Shown here one piece after another: positions 36,001 to 46,707 of a DNA stretch of 64,000 nt. Under the pieces are notes generated by a model that was not told the origin of the DNA, did not search any database, and worked only from the letters and a program-made list of their open reading frames with translations. A program made the position numbers and the translations under genes. Each line of letters opens with the position of its first letter. Position 1 is the first letter of the stretch. The stretch covers positions 1,488,001 to 1,552,000 of the forward strand of contig NZ_JQFA01000004.1 in NCBI RefSeq assembly GCF_000763385.1, read 5' to 3'. Origin of the DNA: Leptolyngbya sp. KIOST-1. GTDB taxonomy: Bacteria; Cyanobacteriota; Cyanobacteriia; Phormidesmidales; Phormidesmidaceae.

Positions 36001-37769
36001 AGCTTCAGCAGCCGGGCGTACTCGGGCTGCTCATCCAGCAGGTTGCCCTGGGCCCCCAGCTGGGTGGCTAGGGACATCACCAGGCGCTCCCGCAGGGGGT
36101 CGATCGCCGGGTTGGTCACCTGGGCAAAGCGCTGTTTGAAATAGTCGTAGAGCAGGTGCGGCTTCTCAGAGAGCACCGCATGGGGCGTATCATCGCCCAT
36201 GCAGAAGGTCGGCTCTTTGCCCTGGGCCGCCATATCCTGAATGATCATATCGATGTCTTCGGCGGTGTAGCCAAAGGCACTCTGCTGGCGCAGCAGGTCG
36301 TCGGAGGCGTAGAGCGGAGCTTCGGCAAAGAGCTGAGGCGGCAGCTCCGTCCGGTGCTCCTGCAGCCACTGGCCGTAGGGGTGCCGGGTGGCCACCCGCT
36401 GTTTAATCGCCCAGTTCTTGAGAATTTCCTGGCTGTGCAGGTCAACGGCAATCATCTGGCCGGGGCCAAGCCGCCCCTTTTCGAGAATGTCCTGGGGGGG
36501 AACGTTCAGCACCCCGGCCTCTGAGGACACCATCAGCAGGTCATCTTTGGTCACCACGTAGCGGGCCGGTCGTAGCCCGTTGCGATCGAGGGTCGCCCCC
36601 ACCTGGGTGCCGTCGCTAAACACGATCAGCGCCGGGCCATCCCAGGGCTCCTGTAGGCCGCTGTAGTACTCGTAGAAGTCGGTAATTTCGGGGTAGGCAT
36701 CCAGTTCGGGCTGGTTGTTGTAGGCCTCGGGCACCATCATCATCAGCGCCTCCTGGGGAGAGCGCCCCGATCGCACCAGCATCTCCATCACATTGTCGAG
36801 GTTGGCCGAGTCGCTGTTTTCGGCGTTGACAATCGGCTTCAGTAGGTCAAAGCGATCGCCCCAGATTGGATGGTACAGATCGGCCTGGCGGGCCATCATC
36901 CAGTTGATGTTGCCCACCAGCGTATTGATCTCGCCATTGTGGCCCAGCAGGCGCATGGGGTGAGCCAGGGGCCACTTGGGCATGGTGTTGGTGCTGAAGC
37001 GGCGGTGATAGACCGCAAAAGAGCTGACGTAGGCGGGATCCCGCAAGTCGCTGTAGAAGGCGGCCAGCACCGCCGATCGCACCATGCCTTTGTAGACAAT
37101 GGTGCGGCAGGAGCAGGAGCAGACGTAAAACTCTTTCAGCCCCGCGACGACCGCCGCCGCCAGATCCCCAGAGTTGGCCACGGCATTGGCAACCAGGTGG
37201 AGTACCTGGCGACGCACCAGGTACAGACGGCGCTCCAGGTCGTCTCCGGTTTCGGTGGTCGCCGTCAGCAGGAGTTGCTCGATGCGGGGCTGATACTGCT
37301 TTGCCAGCGCACCAAGGGTCTCGGGCCGCACGGGCACCACTCGCCAGCCCACAACCTCCAGGCCAGCCTCGTCGTTCACCACCTGGTTGAAGGTGTCCCG
37401 CACTAGGTCGGCGGCGGCAGGGTGGTTGGGCAGAAACACCATCGCCACCCCGGTGCGATCGCGCTCCAGGGAGCCATGGCCCGCTTCCTCAGCCCAGCGG
37501 TTGAGCACAGCCCACGGAATCGCCGTCATCACCCCGGCCCCATCGCCAGAATCCTGGTCGGCGCAGCAGCCCCCCCGGTGCTCCATGCAGTCGAGGGCAT
37601 CCAGCGCCCTGGCTACTAGATCGTGGCTGGGGCGGTTCTGGCGATCCGCCAAAAAGCCTACGCCGCACGCATCCCGCTCCTCAACCAGTGACTTGGGCCC
37701 CCAGTTGGGCCACTCAGAAGGGGTTTGCTGCCGAGATTGATAGGGTTGATTCACAGGTGTACGTCCCAT
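33069..37769 (-). CDS. glsF: Ferredoxin-dependent glutamate synthase
   Basis: The enzyme makes two glutamates from glutamine and 2-oxoglutarate using reduced ferredoxin, closing the GS-GOGAT nitrogen cycle. The roughly 1566-residue protein starts its amidotransferase domain at [11 protein letters not shown], with the nucleophile Cys near residue 35. [18 protein letters not shown] resembles plant-type Fd-GOGAT rather than NADH GltB. The FMN domain includes [13 protein letters not shown], and the 3Fe-4S cysteines lie in [15 protein letters not shown]. The GXGXG glutamate-synthase domain is C-terminal. ATG 37769 is preferred to an upstream TTG. No small subunit gene is nearby, as expected for the ferredoxin type. 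Confidence 0.96.
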   Translation of the reverse strand: MGRTPVNQPYQSRQQTPSEWPNWGPKSLVEERDACGVGFLADRQNRPSHDLVARALDALDCMEHRGGCCADQDSGDGAGVMTAIPWAVLNRWAEEAGHGSLERDRTGVAMVFLPNHPAAADLVRDTFNQVVNDEAGLEVVGWRVVPVRPETLGALAKQYQPRIEQLLLTATTETGDDLERRLYLVRRQVLHLVANAVANSGDLAAAVVAGLKEFYVCSCSCRTIVYKGMVRSAVLAAFYSDLRDPAYVSSFAVYHRRFSTNTMPKWPLAHPMRLLGHNGEINTLVGNINWMMARQADLYHPIWGDRFDLLKPIVNAENSDSANLDNVMEMLVRSGRSPQEALMMMVPEAYNNQPELDAYPEITDFYEYYSGLQEPWDGPALIVFSDGTQVGATLDRNGLRPARYVVTKDDLLMVSSEAGVLNVPPQDILEKGRLGPGQMIAVDLHSQEILKNWAIKQRVATRHPYGQWLQEHRTELPPQLFAEAPLYASDDLLRQQSAFGYTAEDIDMIIQDMAAQGKEPTFCMGDDTPHAVLSEKPHLLYDYFKQRFAQVTNPAIDPLRERLVMSLATQLGAQGNLLDEQPEYARLLKLESPVINEVELEQIHASGFATATLSTLYSITDGPVGLKNAVEALCDRADEAVKAGKTILVLSDRVDGQGTPAPLSAETSYIPPLLAIGAVHHHLIRNGLRMHTSLVVDTAQCWSTHHFACLIGYGASAVCPYLALESVRHWWNDSRTQKLMETGKLPVTTLNGAQDNYRKAVDGGLLKILSKMGISLITSYRGAQIFEAIGIGPDLLDLAFRGTTSRLGGISLAELAQETIRFHQRAFPELSAKRLQNMGFVQSRPSGEYHMNNPAMSKLLHKAVADRQYDHYELYRAQLENRPITALRDLLDFESDRAPISLDDVEPVETIMARFCTGGMSLGALSREAHEVLAIAMNRIGGRSNSGEGGEDPVRFTVLSDVDGEGNSPTFPHLRGLKNGDTASSAIKQVASGRFGVTPEYLMHANQIEIKLAQGAKPGEGGQLPGKKVSPYIAMLRRSKPGVSLISPPPHHDIYSIEDLAQLIFDLHQINPRAGVSVKLVSEVGIGTIAAGVAKANADVIQVSGHDGGTGASPLSSIKHAGVPWELGLTEVHKVLMDNELRDRVTLRVDGGLKTGWDVVMGALMGAEEFGFGSIAMIAEGCIMARVCHTNNCPVGVATQKEELRQRFTGVPEHVVNFFFYIAEEVRSLLARLGYRSLLDIVGRADLLRPRQGVSLAKTQGLDLSTLMNLPDGRGDRAWLQHGDVHSNGPVLDDEILADADIQRAIQSQGSATKTYTVLNTDRTIGARVAGAIAKQYGNSGFEGQLNLTFAGSAGQSFGAFNLPGMTLTLVGEANDYVGKGMHGGELVIKPPAEITYDPSANVIVGNTCLYGATGGTLYALGTAGERFAVRNSKGQAVIEGAGDHCCEYMTGGAIVVLGPVGRNVGAGMTGGLGYFLDEDGRFPVRVNPEIVKVQRVITAAGEAQLKALIEAHLAHTGSPKARQILANWGEYLPKFWQVVPPSEADTPEANPDTASVEKVLSPSQS

Positions 37770-38252
37770 GGGAGAGCAGAGCAAATAGCAGTAGTGGGCA
37801 AAAACTAAATGGGTTGGGGAATGGGGGTTGGGGAATGGCGATGAGCCCTACAACAGCGCTGCATGGGGCGCTCATGGAGCCAAAGAAACGGGCCAGAAAA
37901 ACCTAACTGACCAGGCGTAGTCTAAACATGATTTGAGCACCTCAGCCTGGAACGGGGGCAGCGCCTGCAACTGGGTCAACTCGTCGCGCCGTGATTGAGA
38001 TTGAGAAAACCAGTCGCGATCGCCCCCAGCTCAGCAAGCATCAACGCCGGTGACGCTTGCTGTACTCGATTCGTAATTTACAGACTTTATCAGTAGTTTA
38101 CAAACCTTAGGCACAGTATTTAGTCACAGCTTCTTAGAATTGAGCAACCGCAACGGTAGCCATTGTTTCAAAATCTGCCTCAAACTGGTCCTGAACGACC
38201 AGATATATCGCGATCTATCTTCATAATACTCAGACATTTACACAATTTTCCC
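37770..38252. other. 483-bp divergent region between glsF and a secreted protein gene
   Basis: I looked for the NtcA pattern GTA-N8-TAC, expected near nitrogen genes, and did not find a convincing copy. No RNA gene is recognised. The right half is AT-richer and likely holds the promoter of the 38253 gene. Confidence 0.4.
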
Positions 38253-40061
38253 ATGGTTAAATCGTCGGTATCGGCTTCATTCCCGGTCCGCTTTCGCTAC
38301 GGCTGTCGCTGGGTGGTTGGGGGCTGGCTGTCGCTGGGTCTGCTAGGGGCAATCGCGCCGTTGGCCTCGGCAACAGGGCCTGAGTCGTCGCCCCTGGTCG
38401 TTCCCCATGCCGACCAAATGGCCGCCAGCCCCGTGGTCACCCAGGGGCAAACCCTCGTCCTCAATGGCATGCAGGTCACCGTTCCCTGGATGATGGTCAA
38501 CGGTCAGATTGGCCTGGCCGACTACGGCCTCACCGACCAGCTGGGCGTTACCCTCCTCAGCAGCGGTCAGCCCCAGCGCCAGCCGGTGCAGTGGTTTACC
38601 GAACCCAGCGGCGCAGTAGAGCTGGCCGCCTGGGTCCACGGCGGCTATCGCTACCTGGACATTGCCCCCCTGGCCCAACGCCACGGCTGGCAGGTGCAGC
38701 CCCAGGGCGGGGTTTTGCAAATTGTGGTGCCCCCGGCTCAGGTCTTAGCGGTTCGCCGTCAGACCCAGCCTGGGGTCGAACGGCTGATTTTCGACCTATC
38801 TGGACCAGCCCTAGCCAGTCAGCCCAACCACCACGACGCCCTCAGTCTGACCCTGGGGGCCAGTGCCACCGACAGCGTGCTGAGAGCCGCGATCGCCGCC
38901 CCTGCCAGCCCCCACCTGGGCTCACTCACGATCACCCATGGGGTCGGAGGCCTTCGTCTCCAGGCCAGCACCAGCCATTCGCCCCGCCTGATCACCCGCA
39001 CTAACCAGCTGGTGGTCGAGGTGCGGGCCGACAGCCTGCAGCCCCACAGCATTGCCTGGGCGCCCGGGGTGCGCTGGCAGCAGCGCTATGTCGGCGTCGG
39101 CGGGCAGTCGTTTCCGGTCTACTGGCTACAGTTAAATTCCCGTCAGACCAGCCTTCGCCCCATCTGGACTGACCCCACCACCGCCGTCGGCACGGCCCCC
39201 CTGACCACCATCGCCCAGCGCTGGCAGGCCGTCGCCGCCATCAATGCTGGCTTCTTCAACCGCAACAACCAGTTCCCCCTGGGGGCGGTGCGCACCAACA
39301 ATGACTGGGTTTCTGGTCCGATTCTCAGCCGTGGCGTCATTGGCTGGAACGATAAGGGCCAGGCGCGCATGGAGCGTCTGGCCCTGAGACAAACTCTCAC
39401 GACCGCAAACGGCCGGGTCTTTCCGGTCCAGTCAATCAACAGTGGCTATGTGGAAGCAGGCATTGGTCTCTATACACCCGCCTGGGGGCCAACCTACCGC
39501 CCCATCCTGGAGGGCGAAATTGTCGTCACGGTGGTAGATGGGGTGGTGATCAATCAGCAGTCCGCCAGCACCCTGGGCCCTGCCGGACTGTCCATTCCCA
39601 GCAATGGCTATGTGCTCGCCCTGCGCTCCTACGCCACCGCCGCCCAGGCGCTACCCCCAGGGCAGCAAGTCGCTCTATCCTCGGAGCTGTTGCCAGCCTC
39701 CCTCGCCCCCTTCCCCAACATTGTCGGGGGCGGCCCTTTGCTCATCCGCGATCGCACCCTCGTCCTGGATGCCGGCCTGGAGCAGTTTAGCCGGGCCTTT
39801 GCCACCCAGGCGGCCCCCCGCAGCGCCATTGGCATCACCGCCAGCGGCGAAATTCTGCTGGTTGCCGTGCACAACAGTCCAGCCGGCCCTGGCCCCACCC
39901 TCAATCAACTGGCCCAAGTTATGCTCCAGCTGGGCACCACCGATGCCCTCAATCTCGACGGCGGCAGTTCGGCCAGCCTTTACCTGGGCGGGCGGCTGAT
40001 CAACCGCTCCCCCCGCACCGCCGCCCGGGTCAACAATGGCATTGGGCTCTTTCTTCCGTAA
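38253..40061 (+). CDS. Exported phosphodiester glycosidase (NAGPA) family protein
   Basis: This 602-residue protein starts at ATG 38253 with a basic N-terminus and a hydrophobic signal segment (WVVGGWLSLGLLGAIAPLASA). The middle contains AMIN-like beta repeats (VERLIFDLSGPAL). The C-terminal half is the NAGPA/DUF2233 domain with AAINAGFFNRNNQFPLG, FPNIVGGGPLLIRD and ALNLDGGSSASLYLGG, all key motifs intact. Family enzymes cleave sugar phosphodiester bonds, and in bacteria they are linked to exopolysaccharide or wall polymers. The substrate is unknown. The frame is open upstream, but 38253 fits the signal peptide. Confidence 0.85.
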   Translation: MVKSSVSASFPVRFRYGCRWVVGGWLSLGLLGAIAPLASATGPESSPLVVPHADQMAASPVVTQGQTLVLNGMQVTVPWMMVNGQIGLADYGLTDQLGVTLLSSGQPQRQPVQWFTEPSGAVELAAWVHGGYRYLDIAPLAQRHGWQVQPQGGVLQIVVPPAQVLAVRRQTQPGVERLIFDLSGPALASQPNHHDALSLTLGASATDSVLRAAIAAPASPHLGSLTITHGVGGLRLQASTSHSPRLITRTNQLVVEVRADSLQPHSIAWAPGVRWQQRYVGVGGQSFPVYWLQLNSRQTSLRPIWTDPTTAVGTAPLTTIAQRWQAVAAINAGFFNRNNQFPLGAVRTNNDWVSGPILSRGVIGWNDKGQARMERLALRQTLTTANGRVFPVQSINSGYVEAGIGLYTPAWGPTYRPILEGEIVVTVVDGVVINQQSASTLGPAGLSIPSNGYVLALRSYATAAQALPPGQQVALSSELLPASLAPFPNIVGGGPLLIRDRTLVLDAGLEQFSRAFATQAAPRSAIGITASGEILLVAVHNSPAGPGPTLNQLAQVMLQLGTTDALNLDGGSSASLYLGGRLINRSPRTAARVNNGIGLFLP

Positions 40062-40470
40062 CTGATTTAGTCATCAGCGGGGCAAACAATCCAGAGGTCT
40101 ATATCCACATAAGGCGAATTCTTTGGCCAGAGAAAGCTGTAGGAACAGCTTTTTAGAATAGCCGTTCCGGCTGACCTGGGTTTGGCTGACAATTTCTTAA
40201 CAGCAAAAAACACGGTGTAAAGACTCTGTGTGATTCTCCCGGAGCCTCACCAAAATCCCCTGGGCTTTCAATCGCTCTTGCTAGACTATGGGCGGAAAGA
40301 AGCGACGCCTGAGTGTCGCTTTTACTATTGGCTTCAGCAGGTGCAACCTTACAACTCAAACAGCCGTCTGAACAGATGGGTACCCTAGATCAATACCGCC
40401 CCGCCATCCTTCCCCGAGTCGTCGTGCTTGGCGCAGTCTTACAACCTTAGCTCCTAGGAGAACAACCACT
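40062..40470. other. 409-bp gap upstream of the cupin gene
   Basis: No gene is seen. A -10-like TAGACT at 40282-40287 precedes a small hairpin at 40300-40323, which would lie in the cupin leader. Confidence 0.35.
40300..40323 (+). terminator. Small hairpin with TTTT in the cupin leader
   Basis: AAGCGAC (40300-40306) pairs with GTCGCTT (40315-40321) around GCCTGAGT and is followed by TT. It could be an attenuator or the end of a very short RNA. Evidence is structural only. Confidence 0.35.
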
Positions 40471-40890
40471 ATGCCAAAACTGGAAGAGACAATTCAGCCC
40501 ACGGCCCTGGCCCTGGCCACCAGCAACGGTAAAGACATCGCCGAAACAGGGCTGCGTCCCTGGGGCTGCTACACCGTGCTAGAAGAGGGGCGGGGCTACA
40601 AGATTAAGCGCATTGAGGTCAAACCTGGCCATCGCCTCAGCCTGCAAATGCATCACCACCGCAGCGAACACTGGATTGTGGTCTCCGGTACCGCCAAAGT
40701 AGTCTGCGGTGACAGCGAAATTCTGCTGTCCAGCAACCAGTCAACCTACGTGCCTCCCTGTACCCAGCATCGACTCGAGAACGTGGGCGTCATTCCTCTG
40801 GTGCTGATTGAAGTGCAAAACGGTGAATACCTGGGGGAAGACGATATTGTTCGCTTCCAAGACGATTACTCTCGAGTCGAAACCGTCTAG
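40471..40890 (+). CDS. Mannose-6-phosphate isomerase type II cupin
   Basis: The 139-residue single cupin corresponds to the C-terminal isomerase domain of ManC-type enzymes. It shows RPWGCYTVLEEG, YKIKRIEVKPGHRLSLQMHHHRSEHW with the metal-binding His residues, and PPCTQHRLENVG. It should interconvert mannose-6-phosphate and fructose-6-phosphate, feeding GDP-mannose for polysaccharides. The guanylyltransferase half is absent, as in other stand-alone forms. AGGAG precedes the ATG. The stop is followed at once by two copies of GGCCGTCCGAA (40891 and 40906). Confidence 0.88.
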   Translation: MPKLEETIQPTALALATSNGKDIAETGLRPWGCYTVLEEGRGYKIKRIEVKPGHRLSLQMHHHRSEHWIVVSGTAKVVCGDSEILLSSNQSTYVPPCTQHRLENVGVIPLVLIEVQNGEYLGEDDIVRFQDDYSRVETV

Positions 40891-41017
40891 GGCCGTCCGA
40901 ACTAAGGCCGTCCGAATCAGGCTACTCACCAATGGTGACAGGTTTAAAGATTAAACGGGGATAGTGCTAAGCTCAGCACTACCCTCGTTTCAGTCTGACA
41001 GCATCGCTAACTCAAAG

Positions 41018-41434
41018 ATGATTCACATCCGTCCCGCCGCCGCCCAAGAGATCAAGCGCTTGCTAGCTCGTTCGGCTGACCGCAGCGCTGACTCTCCATC
41101 CCTCGTTCGCCTCGCCCTTGAGCCAGGGGGCTGCGCCGAATGGACTTATAGACTCATGGCAGAAGCAGATCTGTCTGATCTGTCTGAATCTGCGCTCCAG
41201 GAGACTAACGACGCTACTGTGGTCCGCTGCGATGACATCAGCCTTGTCGTGTCTCCAGAGGCCTTGGAACTGGTCGAGGATCTCACCATTGACTATGCCG
41301 AAGACCTCATGGGCGGGGGGTTTCGCTTCACCAATCCCCTCGCTCAGCGCACCTGCGGTTGCGGCAATGCGTTCTCGCTGACTACGGATGCCCCCGTCAG
41401 CGAGGATTGTACCGGAGGCCTGCCCACGGGTTAG
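41018..41434 (+). CDS. A-type iron-sulfur carrier (HesB/IscA family)
   Basis: The 138-residue protein starts at ATG 41018 with MIHIRPAAAQEIKRLL, the usual IscA opening. It has the first Cys in EPGGCAEWTY and the paired Cys in RTCGCGNAF. Together these form the C-x(~65)-C-G-C site for Fe-S or iron binding. The loop between residues 55 and 75 is longer than in E. coli IscA, and the C-terminal tail adds about 20 residues. It lies just before the str operon. The target protein is unknown. Confidence 0.9.
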   Translation: MIHIRPAAAQEIKRLLARSADRSADSPSLVRLALEPGGCAEWTYRLMAEADLSDLSESALQETNDATVVRCDDISLVVSPEALELVEDLTIDYAEDLMGGGFRFTNPLAQRTCGCGNAFSLTTDAPVSEDCTGGLPTG

Positions 41435-41476
41435 CCTCAAGCTGATTTAGAGGGGCCGATCGCATTTGAATCGCAT

Positions 41477-41506
41477 TTGACCAAAGACGGCTCACAGTGC
41501 TAGCAT
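41477..41506 (+). promoter_or_regulatory. Promoter of the str operon
   Basis: TTGACC (41477-41482), an 18-base spacer and TAGCAT (41501-41506) with an upstream TGC form a good extended promoter 50 bases before rpsL. Confidence 0.6.
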
Positions 41507-41556
41507 TAGATCTTGTGAAAACTTGAGTCCACCCGCCGTAGCACAACAAGCATCCT

Positions 41557-41934
41557 ATGCCCACGATTCAGCAACTCATCCGGAGTGAGCGTCAAAAAGC
41601 CGACAAGAAAACCAAGTCCCCCGCTCTCAAGAGCTGTCCGCAGCGACGGGGAGTTTGCACCCGTGTTTACACCACCACTCCCAAAAAGCCAAACTCAGCT
41701 CTGCGGAAGGTGGCAAGGGTTCGTTTGACTTCTGGCTTTGAGGTGACGGCCTACATTCCAGGCATTGGCCACAACCTGCAGGAACACTCCGTCGTCATGA
41801 TTCGTGGTGGCCGGGTCAAGGATTTGCCTGGGGTTCGCTATCACATCATCCGCGGCACCCTGGATACCGCTGGCGTCAAAGATCGCCGCCAAGGCCGCTC
41901 AAAGTATGGCGCCAAGCGCCCCAAGCAGGCTTAG
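41557..41934 (+). CDS. rpsL: 30S ribosomal protein S12
   Basis: This decoding-centre protein of the small subunit has 125 residues beginning [14 protein letters not shown]. It has the conserved [18 protein letters not shown], where the first KPNS lysine is the classic streptomycin-resistance position and is wild type. The second conserved block is [17 protein letters not shown]. It heads the str operon, followed by rpsG after 200 bases. Confidence 0.99.
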   Translation: MPTIQQLIRSERQKADKKTKSPALKSCPQRRGVCTRVYTTTPKKPNSALRKVARVRLTSGFEVTAYIPGIGHNLQEHSVVMIRGGRVKDLPGVRYHIIRGTLDTAGVKDRRQGRSKYGAKRPKQA

Positions 41935-42134
41935 TCCTCCCCAACACAATACTCAGGCGTGTGGATAGGGTAACGCCGCAGGTTCTGGTTCCCCAGGTCT
42001 CGGCTTGATTCCAACAGTCCTATCTCTGAGTCTGTTAGACTCGCTCTGATTTGAAATACGCCCACTGGGTCTATTTCGTCCGTAAGTTCGCACTTGTTAA
42101 GATACCCAGCCTTATCGCTACTGGAAATTAGATC

Positions 42135-42605
42135 ATGTCTCGCCGTACCGTTGTCCAAAAGCGTCCCATTCCGCCCGATTCAGTCTATAACAGCCGCCTC
42201 ATCACCATGATGAGCCGTCGCCTGATGACGAGCGGTAAGAAGTCTCTGGCGGACAGAATCATCTATGACTCCTTTGCCATCATCAAGGAGCGTAGCGGTG
42301 GCGATCCCCTGGATGTATTTGAGCGGGCGGTGCGCAACGCCTCCCCCCTGGTGGAAGTAAAAGCCCGTCGCGTGGGCGGTGCTACCTACCAGGTACCGAT
42401 GGAAGTGCGTTCTGAGCGGAGCGTTGCCCTGGCCCTGCGCTGGCTGACCCAGTTCGCTCGTCAGCGCCCCGGTAAGTCTATGGCGATTAAACTCGCCAAT
42501 GAACTGATGGACGCTGCCAACGAAACCGGCGGTGCGGTGCGTAAGCGGGAAGAAACCCACCGGATGGCGGAAGCCAACAAAGCCTTTGCCCACTATCGCT
42601 ACTAA
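42135..42605 (+). CDS. rpsG: 30S ribosomal protein S7
   Basis: This 156-residue primary 16S rRNA-binding protein of the 30S head begins [20 protein letters not shown]. It has the [12 protein letters not shown] segment and ends in AFAHYRY. It is the second gene of the str operon. In E. coli S7 represses translation of its own operon by binding the rpsL-rpsG spacer. The 200-base spacer here is long enough for such a site, but I could not match it. Confidence 0.99.
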   Translation: MSRRTVVQKRPIPPDSVYNSRLITMMSRRLMTSGKKSLADRIIYDSFAIIKERSGGDPLDVFERAVRNASPLVEVKARRVGGATYQVPMEVRSERSVALALRWLTQFARQRPGKSMAIKLANELMDAANETGGAVRKREETHRMAEANKAFAHYRY

Positions 42606-42643
42606 ACCTTCTGGGTGATTGTGGTTCCAGAGCGTCTAGTTCA

Positions 42644-42673
42644 TTGGCGATCGCTGTTTCTGCTTCCTACAAT
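42644..42673 (+). promoter_or_regulatory. Internal promoter upstream of fusA
   Basis: TTGGCG (42644-42649), an 18-base spacer and TACAAT (42668-42673) lie in the rpsG-fusA gap, suggesting extra transcription of fusA and tuf. Confidence 0.45.
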
Positions 42674-42757
42674 AAATTTGTTCGGGGAAAATGTGCGGGC
42701 ACTTGACCTGTTCGGACATTCCGAAACGGCTGTTCTGAAAATGACCAGGAGGGAACT

Positions 42758-44833
42758 GTGGCCAGGACGACACCCCTAGAGCGGGTTAGAAACATCGGTA
42801 TTGCGGCCCATATCGACGCCGGCAAAACCACTACCACAGAGCGCATTCTGTTTTACTCGGGCATCGTCCACAAGATTGGCGAGGTGCACGAGGGAACAGC
42901 CGTCACTGACTGGATGGAACAGGAGCGTGAGCGGGGGATCACGATCACCGCGGCGGCGATTAGTACCAGCTGGCGCGACCACCAGATCAATATTATCGAC
43001 ACCCCAGGGCACGTTGACTTCACCATTGAGGTCGAGCGCTCTATGCGAGTGTTGGATGGAGTAATTGCCGTCTTTTGCTCGGTGGGCGGCGTGCAGCCCC
43101 AGTCGGAGACCGTTTGGCGTCAAGCCGATCGCTACCGGGTGCCCCGGATTGCCTTCGTCAACAAGATGGACCGCACCGGGGCTAACTTCTTTAAGGTCTA
43201 CAATCAACTACGCGATCGCCTGGGGGCTAACGCCGTGGCGGTGCAGATCCCCATTGGTGCCGAAGCTGACTTCCAGGGTGTGGTCGATCTCGTTGCCATG
43301 CGGGCCCGAATCTACGGCGACGACCTGGGCCAAAACTTCGAAGACACAGAAATTCCAGCCGATGTGCTGGAGGTGGCAGAGGAGTATCGAGCCAAGCTGG
43401 TTGAAGCCGTGGCCGAAACCGATGACGCCCTGATGGAAAAGTATTTTGAGGGGCAGTCGTTGACCTCAGAGGAAATTGTCACCGCTCTGCGCCGGGGCAC
43501 GGTTGAGGGGACGATCGTTCCGGTCCTGTGCGGCTCAGCTTTTAAAAACAAAGGGGTGCAACTGCTGCTAGATGCCGTGGTGGACTACCTTCCCTCGCCC
43601 CTAGAGGTTCCCCCCATCCAGGGCCATTTGCCCAATGGTGAGGTGGCTGAACGCGCCGCCGATGACGATGTGCCCCTGGCGGCCCTGGCCTTTAAAATCA
43701 TGGCAGACCCCTACGGCAGACTTACGTTCGTGCGGGTCTACTCCGGTGTGCTGCAAAAAGGCAGCTACATCTACAACGCCACCAAAGATAAAAAAGAGCG
43801 GATCTCCCGCCTCATCGTGCTTAAGGCCGACGATCGCATCGAAGTCGATGAGCTGCGGGCCGGGGACCTGGGCGCCGCGATCGGGCTCAAGGACACCTTT
43901 ACCGGCGACACCATCTGCGATCCGGCGGAACCCATTGTGCTGGAGTCCCTCTACGTACCTGAGCCGGTGATCTCAGTAGCCGTAGAGCCCAAGACCAAGC
44001 AGGATATGGACAAGCTCGCCAAGGCTCTGCAGTCCCTATCGGAGGAAGATCCCACCTTCCGGGTCAGCACCGATCCTGAGACTAACCAGACCGTGATTGC
44101 CGGTATGGGTGAACTGCACCTCGACATTCTTGTCGATCGCATGCTGCGCGAGTTTAAGGTTGAAGCCAACATTGGGGCTCCCCAGGTGGCCTACCGAGAA
44201 ACGATTCGCAAGCCCACCAATGCCGAGGGTAAGTTCATTCGCCAGAGCGGCGGCAAGGGCCAGTACGGCCACGTTGTGGTTGAGGTAGAACCCACCGATG
44301 AGGGCAGTGGGTTTGAGTTTGTGTCTAAAATTGTGGGGGGGACAATTCCAAAAGAATATATCGCTCCCGCAGAACAGGGCATGAAAGAGGCCTGCGAATC
44401 TGGTATCCTAGCTGGGTACCCGGTGATTGATTTGAAGGTTACTCTGGTCGATGGGTCTTATCACGATGTAGACTCATCAGAGATGGCCTTCAAAATTGCC
44501 GGTTCAATGGCGATGAAGGAAGCCGTCTTGAAGGCGTCTCCTGTCCTTCTAGAGCCGATCATGAAGGTCGAGGTTGAAGTTCCAGAAGATTTTCTGGGTG
44601 ACGTCATGGGAGATTTGAACTCCCGCCGGGGCCAGATCGAGGGTATGGGAACAGAAGTTGGCGTTGCAAAAGTTACAGCCCATGTTCCCCTAGCTGAGAT
44701 GTTTGGTTATGCTACCGACATCCGCTCAAAAACGCAGGGTCGGGGCATTTTTTCGATGGAATTTAGCCACTACGGCGAGGTTCCTCGAAACGTGGCTGAG
44801 GCCATTATCTCTAAAAACACTGGGAACGCTTAG
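42758..44833 (+). CDS. fusA: Elongation factor G
   Basis: This GTPase drives ribosomal translocation. The 691-residue protein has the G1 loop [12 protein letters not shown], switch region [20 protein letters not shown] and NKMDRTGAN. Domains II-V follow, including [13 protein letters not shown] and the [10 protein letters not shown] loop. The start is GTG at 42758 with AGGAGG 6 bases upstream. It is in the str operon and tuf follows 23 bases later. Confidence 0.99.
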   Translation: MARTTPLERVRNIGIAAHIDAGKTTTTERILFYSGIVHKIGEVHEGTAVTDWMEQERERGITITAAAISTSWRDHQINIIDTPGHVDFTIEVERSMRVLDGVIAVFCSVGGVQPQSETVWRQADRYRVPRIAFVNKMDRTGANFFKVYNQLRDRLGANAVAVQIPIGAEADFQGVVDLVAMRARIYGDDLGQNFEDTEIPADVLEVAEEYRAKLVEAVAETDDALMEKYFEGQSLTSEEIVTALRRGTVEGTIVPVLCGSAFKNKGVQLLLDAVVDYLPSPLEVPPIQGHLPNGEVAERAADDDVPLAALAFKIMADPYGRLTFVRVYSGVLQKGSYIYNATKDKKERISRLIVLKADDRIEVDELRAGDLGAAIGLKDTFTGDTICDPAEPIVLESLYVPEPVISVAVEPKTKQDMDKLAKALQSLSEEDPTFRVSTDPETNQTVIAGMGELHLDILVDRMLREFKVEANIGAPQVAYRETIRKPTNAEGKFIRQSGGKGQYGHVVVEVEPTDEGSGFEFVSKIVGGTIPKEYIAPAEQGMKEACESGILAGYPVIDLKVTLVDGSYHDVDSSEMAFKIAGSMAMKEAVLKASPVLLEPIMKVEVEVPEDFLGDVMGDLNSRRGQIEGMGTEVGVAKVTAHVPLAEMFGYATDIRSKTQGRGIFSMEFSHYGEVPRNVAEAIISKNTGNA

Positions 44834-44856
44834 AAAGGAAAGGACAAGTAACGTAA

Positions 44857-46086
44857 ATGGCACGCGAAAAGTTTACACGCACTAAACCCCACGTCAACAT
44901 CGGCACCATCGGTCACGTTGACCATGGTAAGACCACTCTGACGGCTGCTATCACCATGACGCTGGCTGCGGCTGGTGGCGCTAAGGCTCGTAAGTATGAC
45001 GAGATTGACGCGGCTCCTGAGGAGAAGGCCCGTGGTATTACCATCAACACGGCCCACGTGGAGTATGAAACCGAAACTCGCCACTATGCCCACGTTGACT
45101 GCCCTGGCCACGCTGACTATGTGAAGAACATGATCACGGGTGCAGCTCAAATGGACGGTGCCATTCTGGTTTGCTCCGCTGCCGATGGCCCCATGCCCCA
45201 AACCCGGGAGCACATTCTGCTGGCTAAGCAGGTGGGTGTCCCCAGCATCGTTGTGTTCCTGAACAAGCAGGATCAAGTTGACGACGAAGAGCTGCTGGAA
45301 CTGGTTGAGCTGGAAGTCCGCGAGCTGCTGAGCTCCTACGACTTTCCTGGAGACGACATCCCCATCACCTCGGGTTCGGCGCTGCTGGCGGTTGAGGCTC
45401 TGACCGCAACCCCCGCCATCAGTCGTGGCGACAACGAGTGGGTTGACAAAATTCTGGCGCTGATGGATAGCGTTGACGAGTATATTCCCACCCCTGAGCG
45501 GGATGTGGACAAGCCCTTCCTGATGGCCGTTGAGGACGTCTTCTCGATCACCGGTCGAGGCACCGTTGCCACTGGGCGGATTGAGCGCGGCAAGGTGAAG
45601 GTTGGCGAAACCGTTGAGCTGGTCGGCATTCGCGACACCCGCAGCACCACCGTGACCGGGGTGGAAATGTTCCAGAAAACCCTGGATGAGGGGATGGCTG
45701 GGGACAACGTCGGTCTGCTGCTGCGCGGTGTGCAGAAGGAAGACATTGAGCGGGGCATGGTGCTGGCCAAGCCCGGCAGCATCACCCCTCACACTCAGTT
45801 CGAGTCTGAGGTGTACATCCTCAAGAAAGAAGAGGGTGGCCGTCATACGCCGTTCTTCCCCGGCTACAAGCCCCAGTTCTACGTCCGCACCACCGACGTG
45901 ACCGGCACCATCAAAGCCTTCACCGCTGACGATGGCAGTGATGCTGAAATGGTCATGCCCGGCGATCGCATCAAAATGACCGTGGAACTGATCAACCCCA
46001 TCGCCATTGAGCAGGGCATGCGCTTTGCTATCCGTGAAGGGGGCCGCACCGTGGGAGCGGGCGTGGTTTCCAAAATTCTGAAGTAG
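44857..46086 (+). CDS. tuf: Elongation factor Tu
   Basis: EF-Tu delivers aminoacyl-tRNA to the ribosome as a GTP complex. The 409-residue length, with an insertion in the G domain after the [18 protein letters not shown] stretch ([17 protein letters not shown]), is typical of cyanobacterial and plastid EF-Tu. Motifs include [11 protein letters not shown], the switch [25 protein letters not shown] and SGSAL. AAAGGA lies upstream of the ATG. Confidence 0.99.
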   Translation: MAREKFTRTKPHVNIGTIGHVDHGKTTLTAAITMTLAAAGGAKARKYDEIDAAPEEKARGITINTAHVEYETETRHYAHVDCPGHADYVKNMITGAAQMDGAILVCSAADGPMPQTREHILLAKQVGVPSIVVFLNKQDQVDDEELLELVELEVRELLSSYDFPGDDIPITSGSALLAVEALTATPAISRGDNEWVDKILALMDSVDEYIPTPERDVDKPFLMAVEDVFSITGRGTVATGRIERGKVKVGETVELVGIRDTRSTTVTGVEMFQKTLDEGMAGDNVGLLLRGVQKEDIERGMVLAKPGSITPHTQFESEVYILKKEEGGRHTPFFPGYKPQFYVRTTDVTGTIKAFTADDGSDAEMVMPGDRIKMTVELINPIAIEQGMRFAIREGGRTVGAGVVSKILK

Positions 46087-46196
46087 TCTAGCGCTACTTC
46101 TAGGGCACAGGGGCAAACCTAACAGGGTTGCCCCTGTTGTGTGTCTCCCAGGTTTGCTTCTTCCATTCGTACCTTGACAATCTATCTCTCCGACCT

Positions 46197-46514
46197 ATGG
46201 CTACTATTCAGCAACAAAAAATTCGTATTCGCCTGAAGGCTTTTGACCGCAGACTGCTGGACACCTCCTGCGAAAAAATTGTGGACACCGCCAATCGCAC
46301 CAACGCCACAGCCATTGGCCCGATTCCGCTGCCCACCAAGCGCCGCATTTACTGTGTGTTGCGCTCTCCCCACGTAGATAAAGATTCTCGGGAGCACTTT
46401 GAGAGCCGCACCCACCGCCGCATTATTGACATCTACCAGCCCTCCTCCAAAACCATTGATGCACTTATGAAGCTGGACTTGCCGGCTGGGGTAGACATTG
46501 AAGTGAAGCTTTAG
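46197..46514 (+). CDS. rpsJ: 30S ribosomal protein S10
   Basis: The 105-residue head protein of the 30S subunit is also the transcription antitermination factor NusE. It begins [17 protein letters not shown] and has [21 protein letters not shown] and [15 protein letters not shown] 46197 is chosen because the frame upstream has no homology. As in many cyanobacteria it closes the str operon rather than opening the S10 operon. A strong terminator follows 13 bases later. Confidence 0.98.
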   Translation: MATIQQQKIRIRLKAFDRRLLDTSCEKIVDTANRTNATAIGPIPLPTKRRIYCVLRSPHVDKDSREHFESRTHRRIIDIYQPSSKTIDALMKLDLPAGVDIEVKL

Positions 46515-46527
46515 ACGTCACCTGTGA

Positions 46528-46560
46528 CCCGCTAGATGTTCCAATTTAGCGGGTTTTTTT
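46528..46560 (+). terminator. Rho-independent terminator of the str operon
   Basis: CCCGCTA (46528-46534) and TAGCGGG (46547-46553) form a 7-bp stem followed by seven T residues. It is the clearest intrinsic terminator in the window. Confidence 0.92.
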
Positions 46561-46707
46561 AGGGCCTACGGTCGGGCCCGGCTGGGTAACTGATGCTCTG
46601 ACCCCCGGCATTTCCCATGGGAGTTGGGTTAGAATACTTCCATGTAAACAAGTGTTACAGCCTGCCCTGCTCTGGTACGGCGTGCTTGAAACCCGCAAGA
46701 GGCGACA

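Noticed and set aside
37770..38252. An NtcA binding site (GTA-N8-TAC) before glsF
   Set aside because: Near matches such as GTAATTTAC have the wrong spacing, and no acceptable site was found.
40062..40470. A Yfr1/Yfr2-type small RNA or riboswitch before the cupin gene
   Set aside because: The conserved loop sequences of those RNAs are absent. Only a short hairpin is present.
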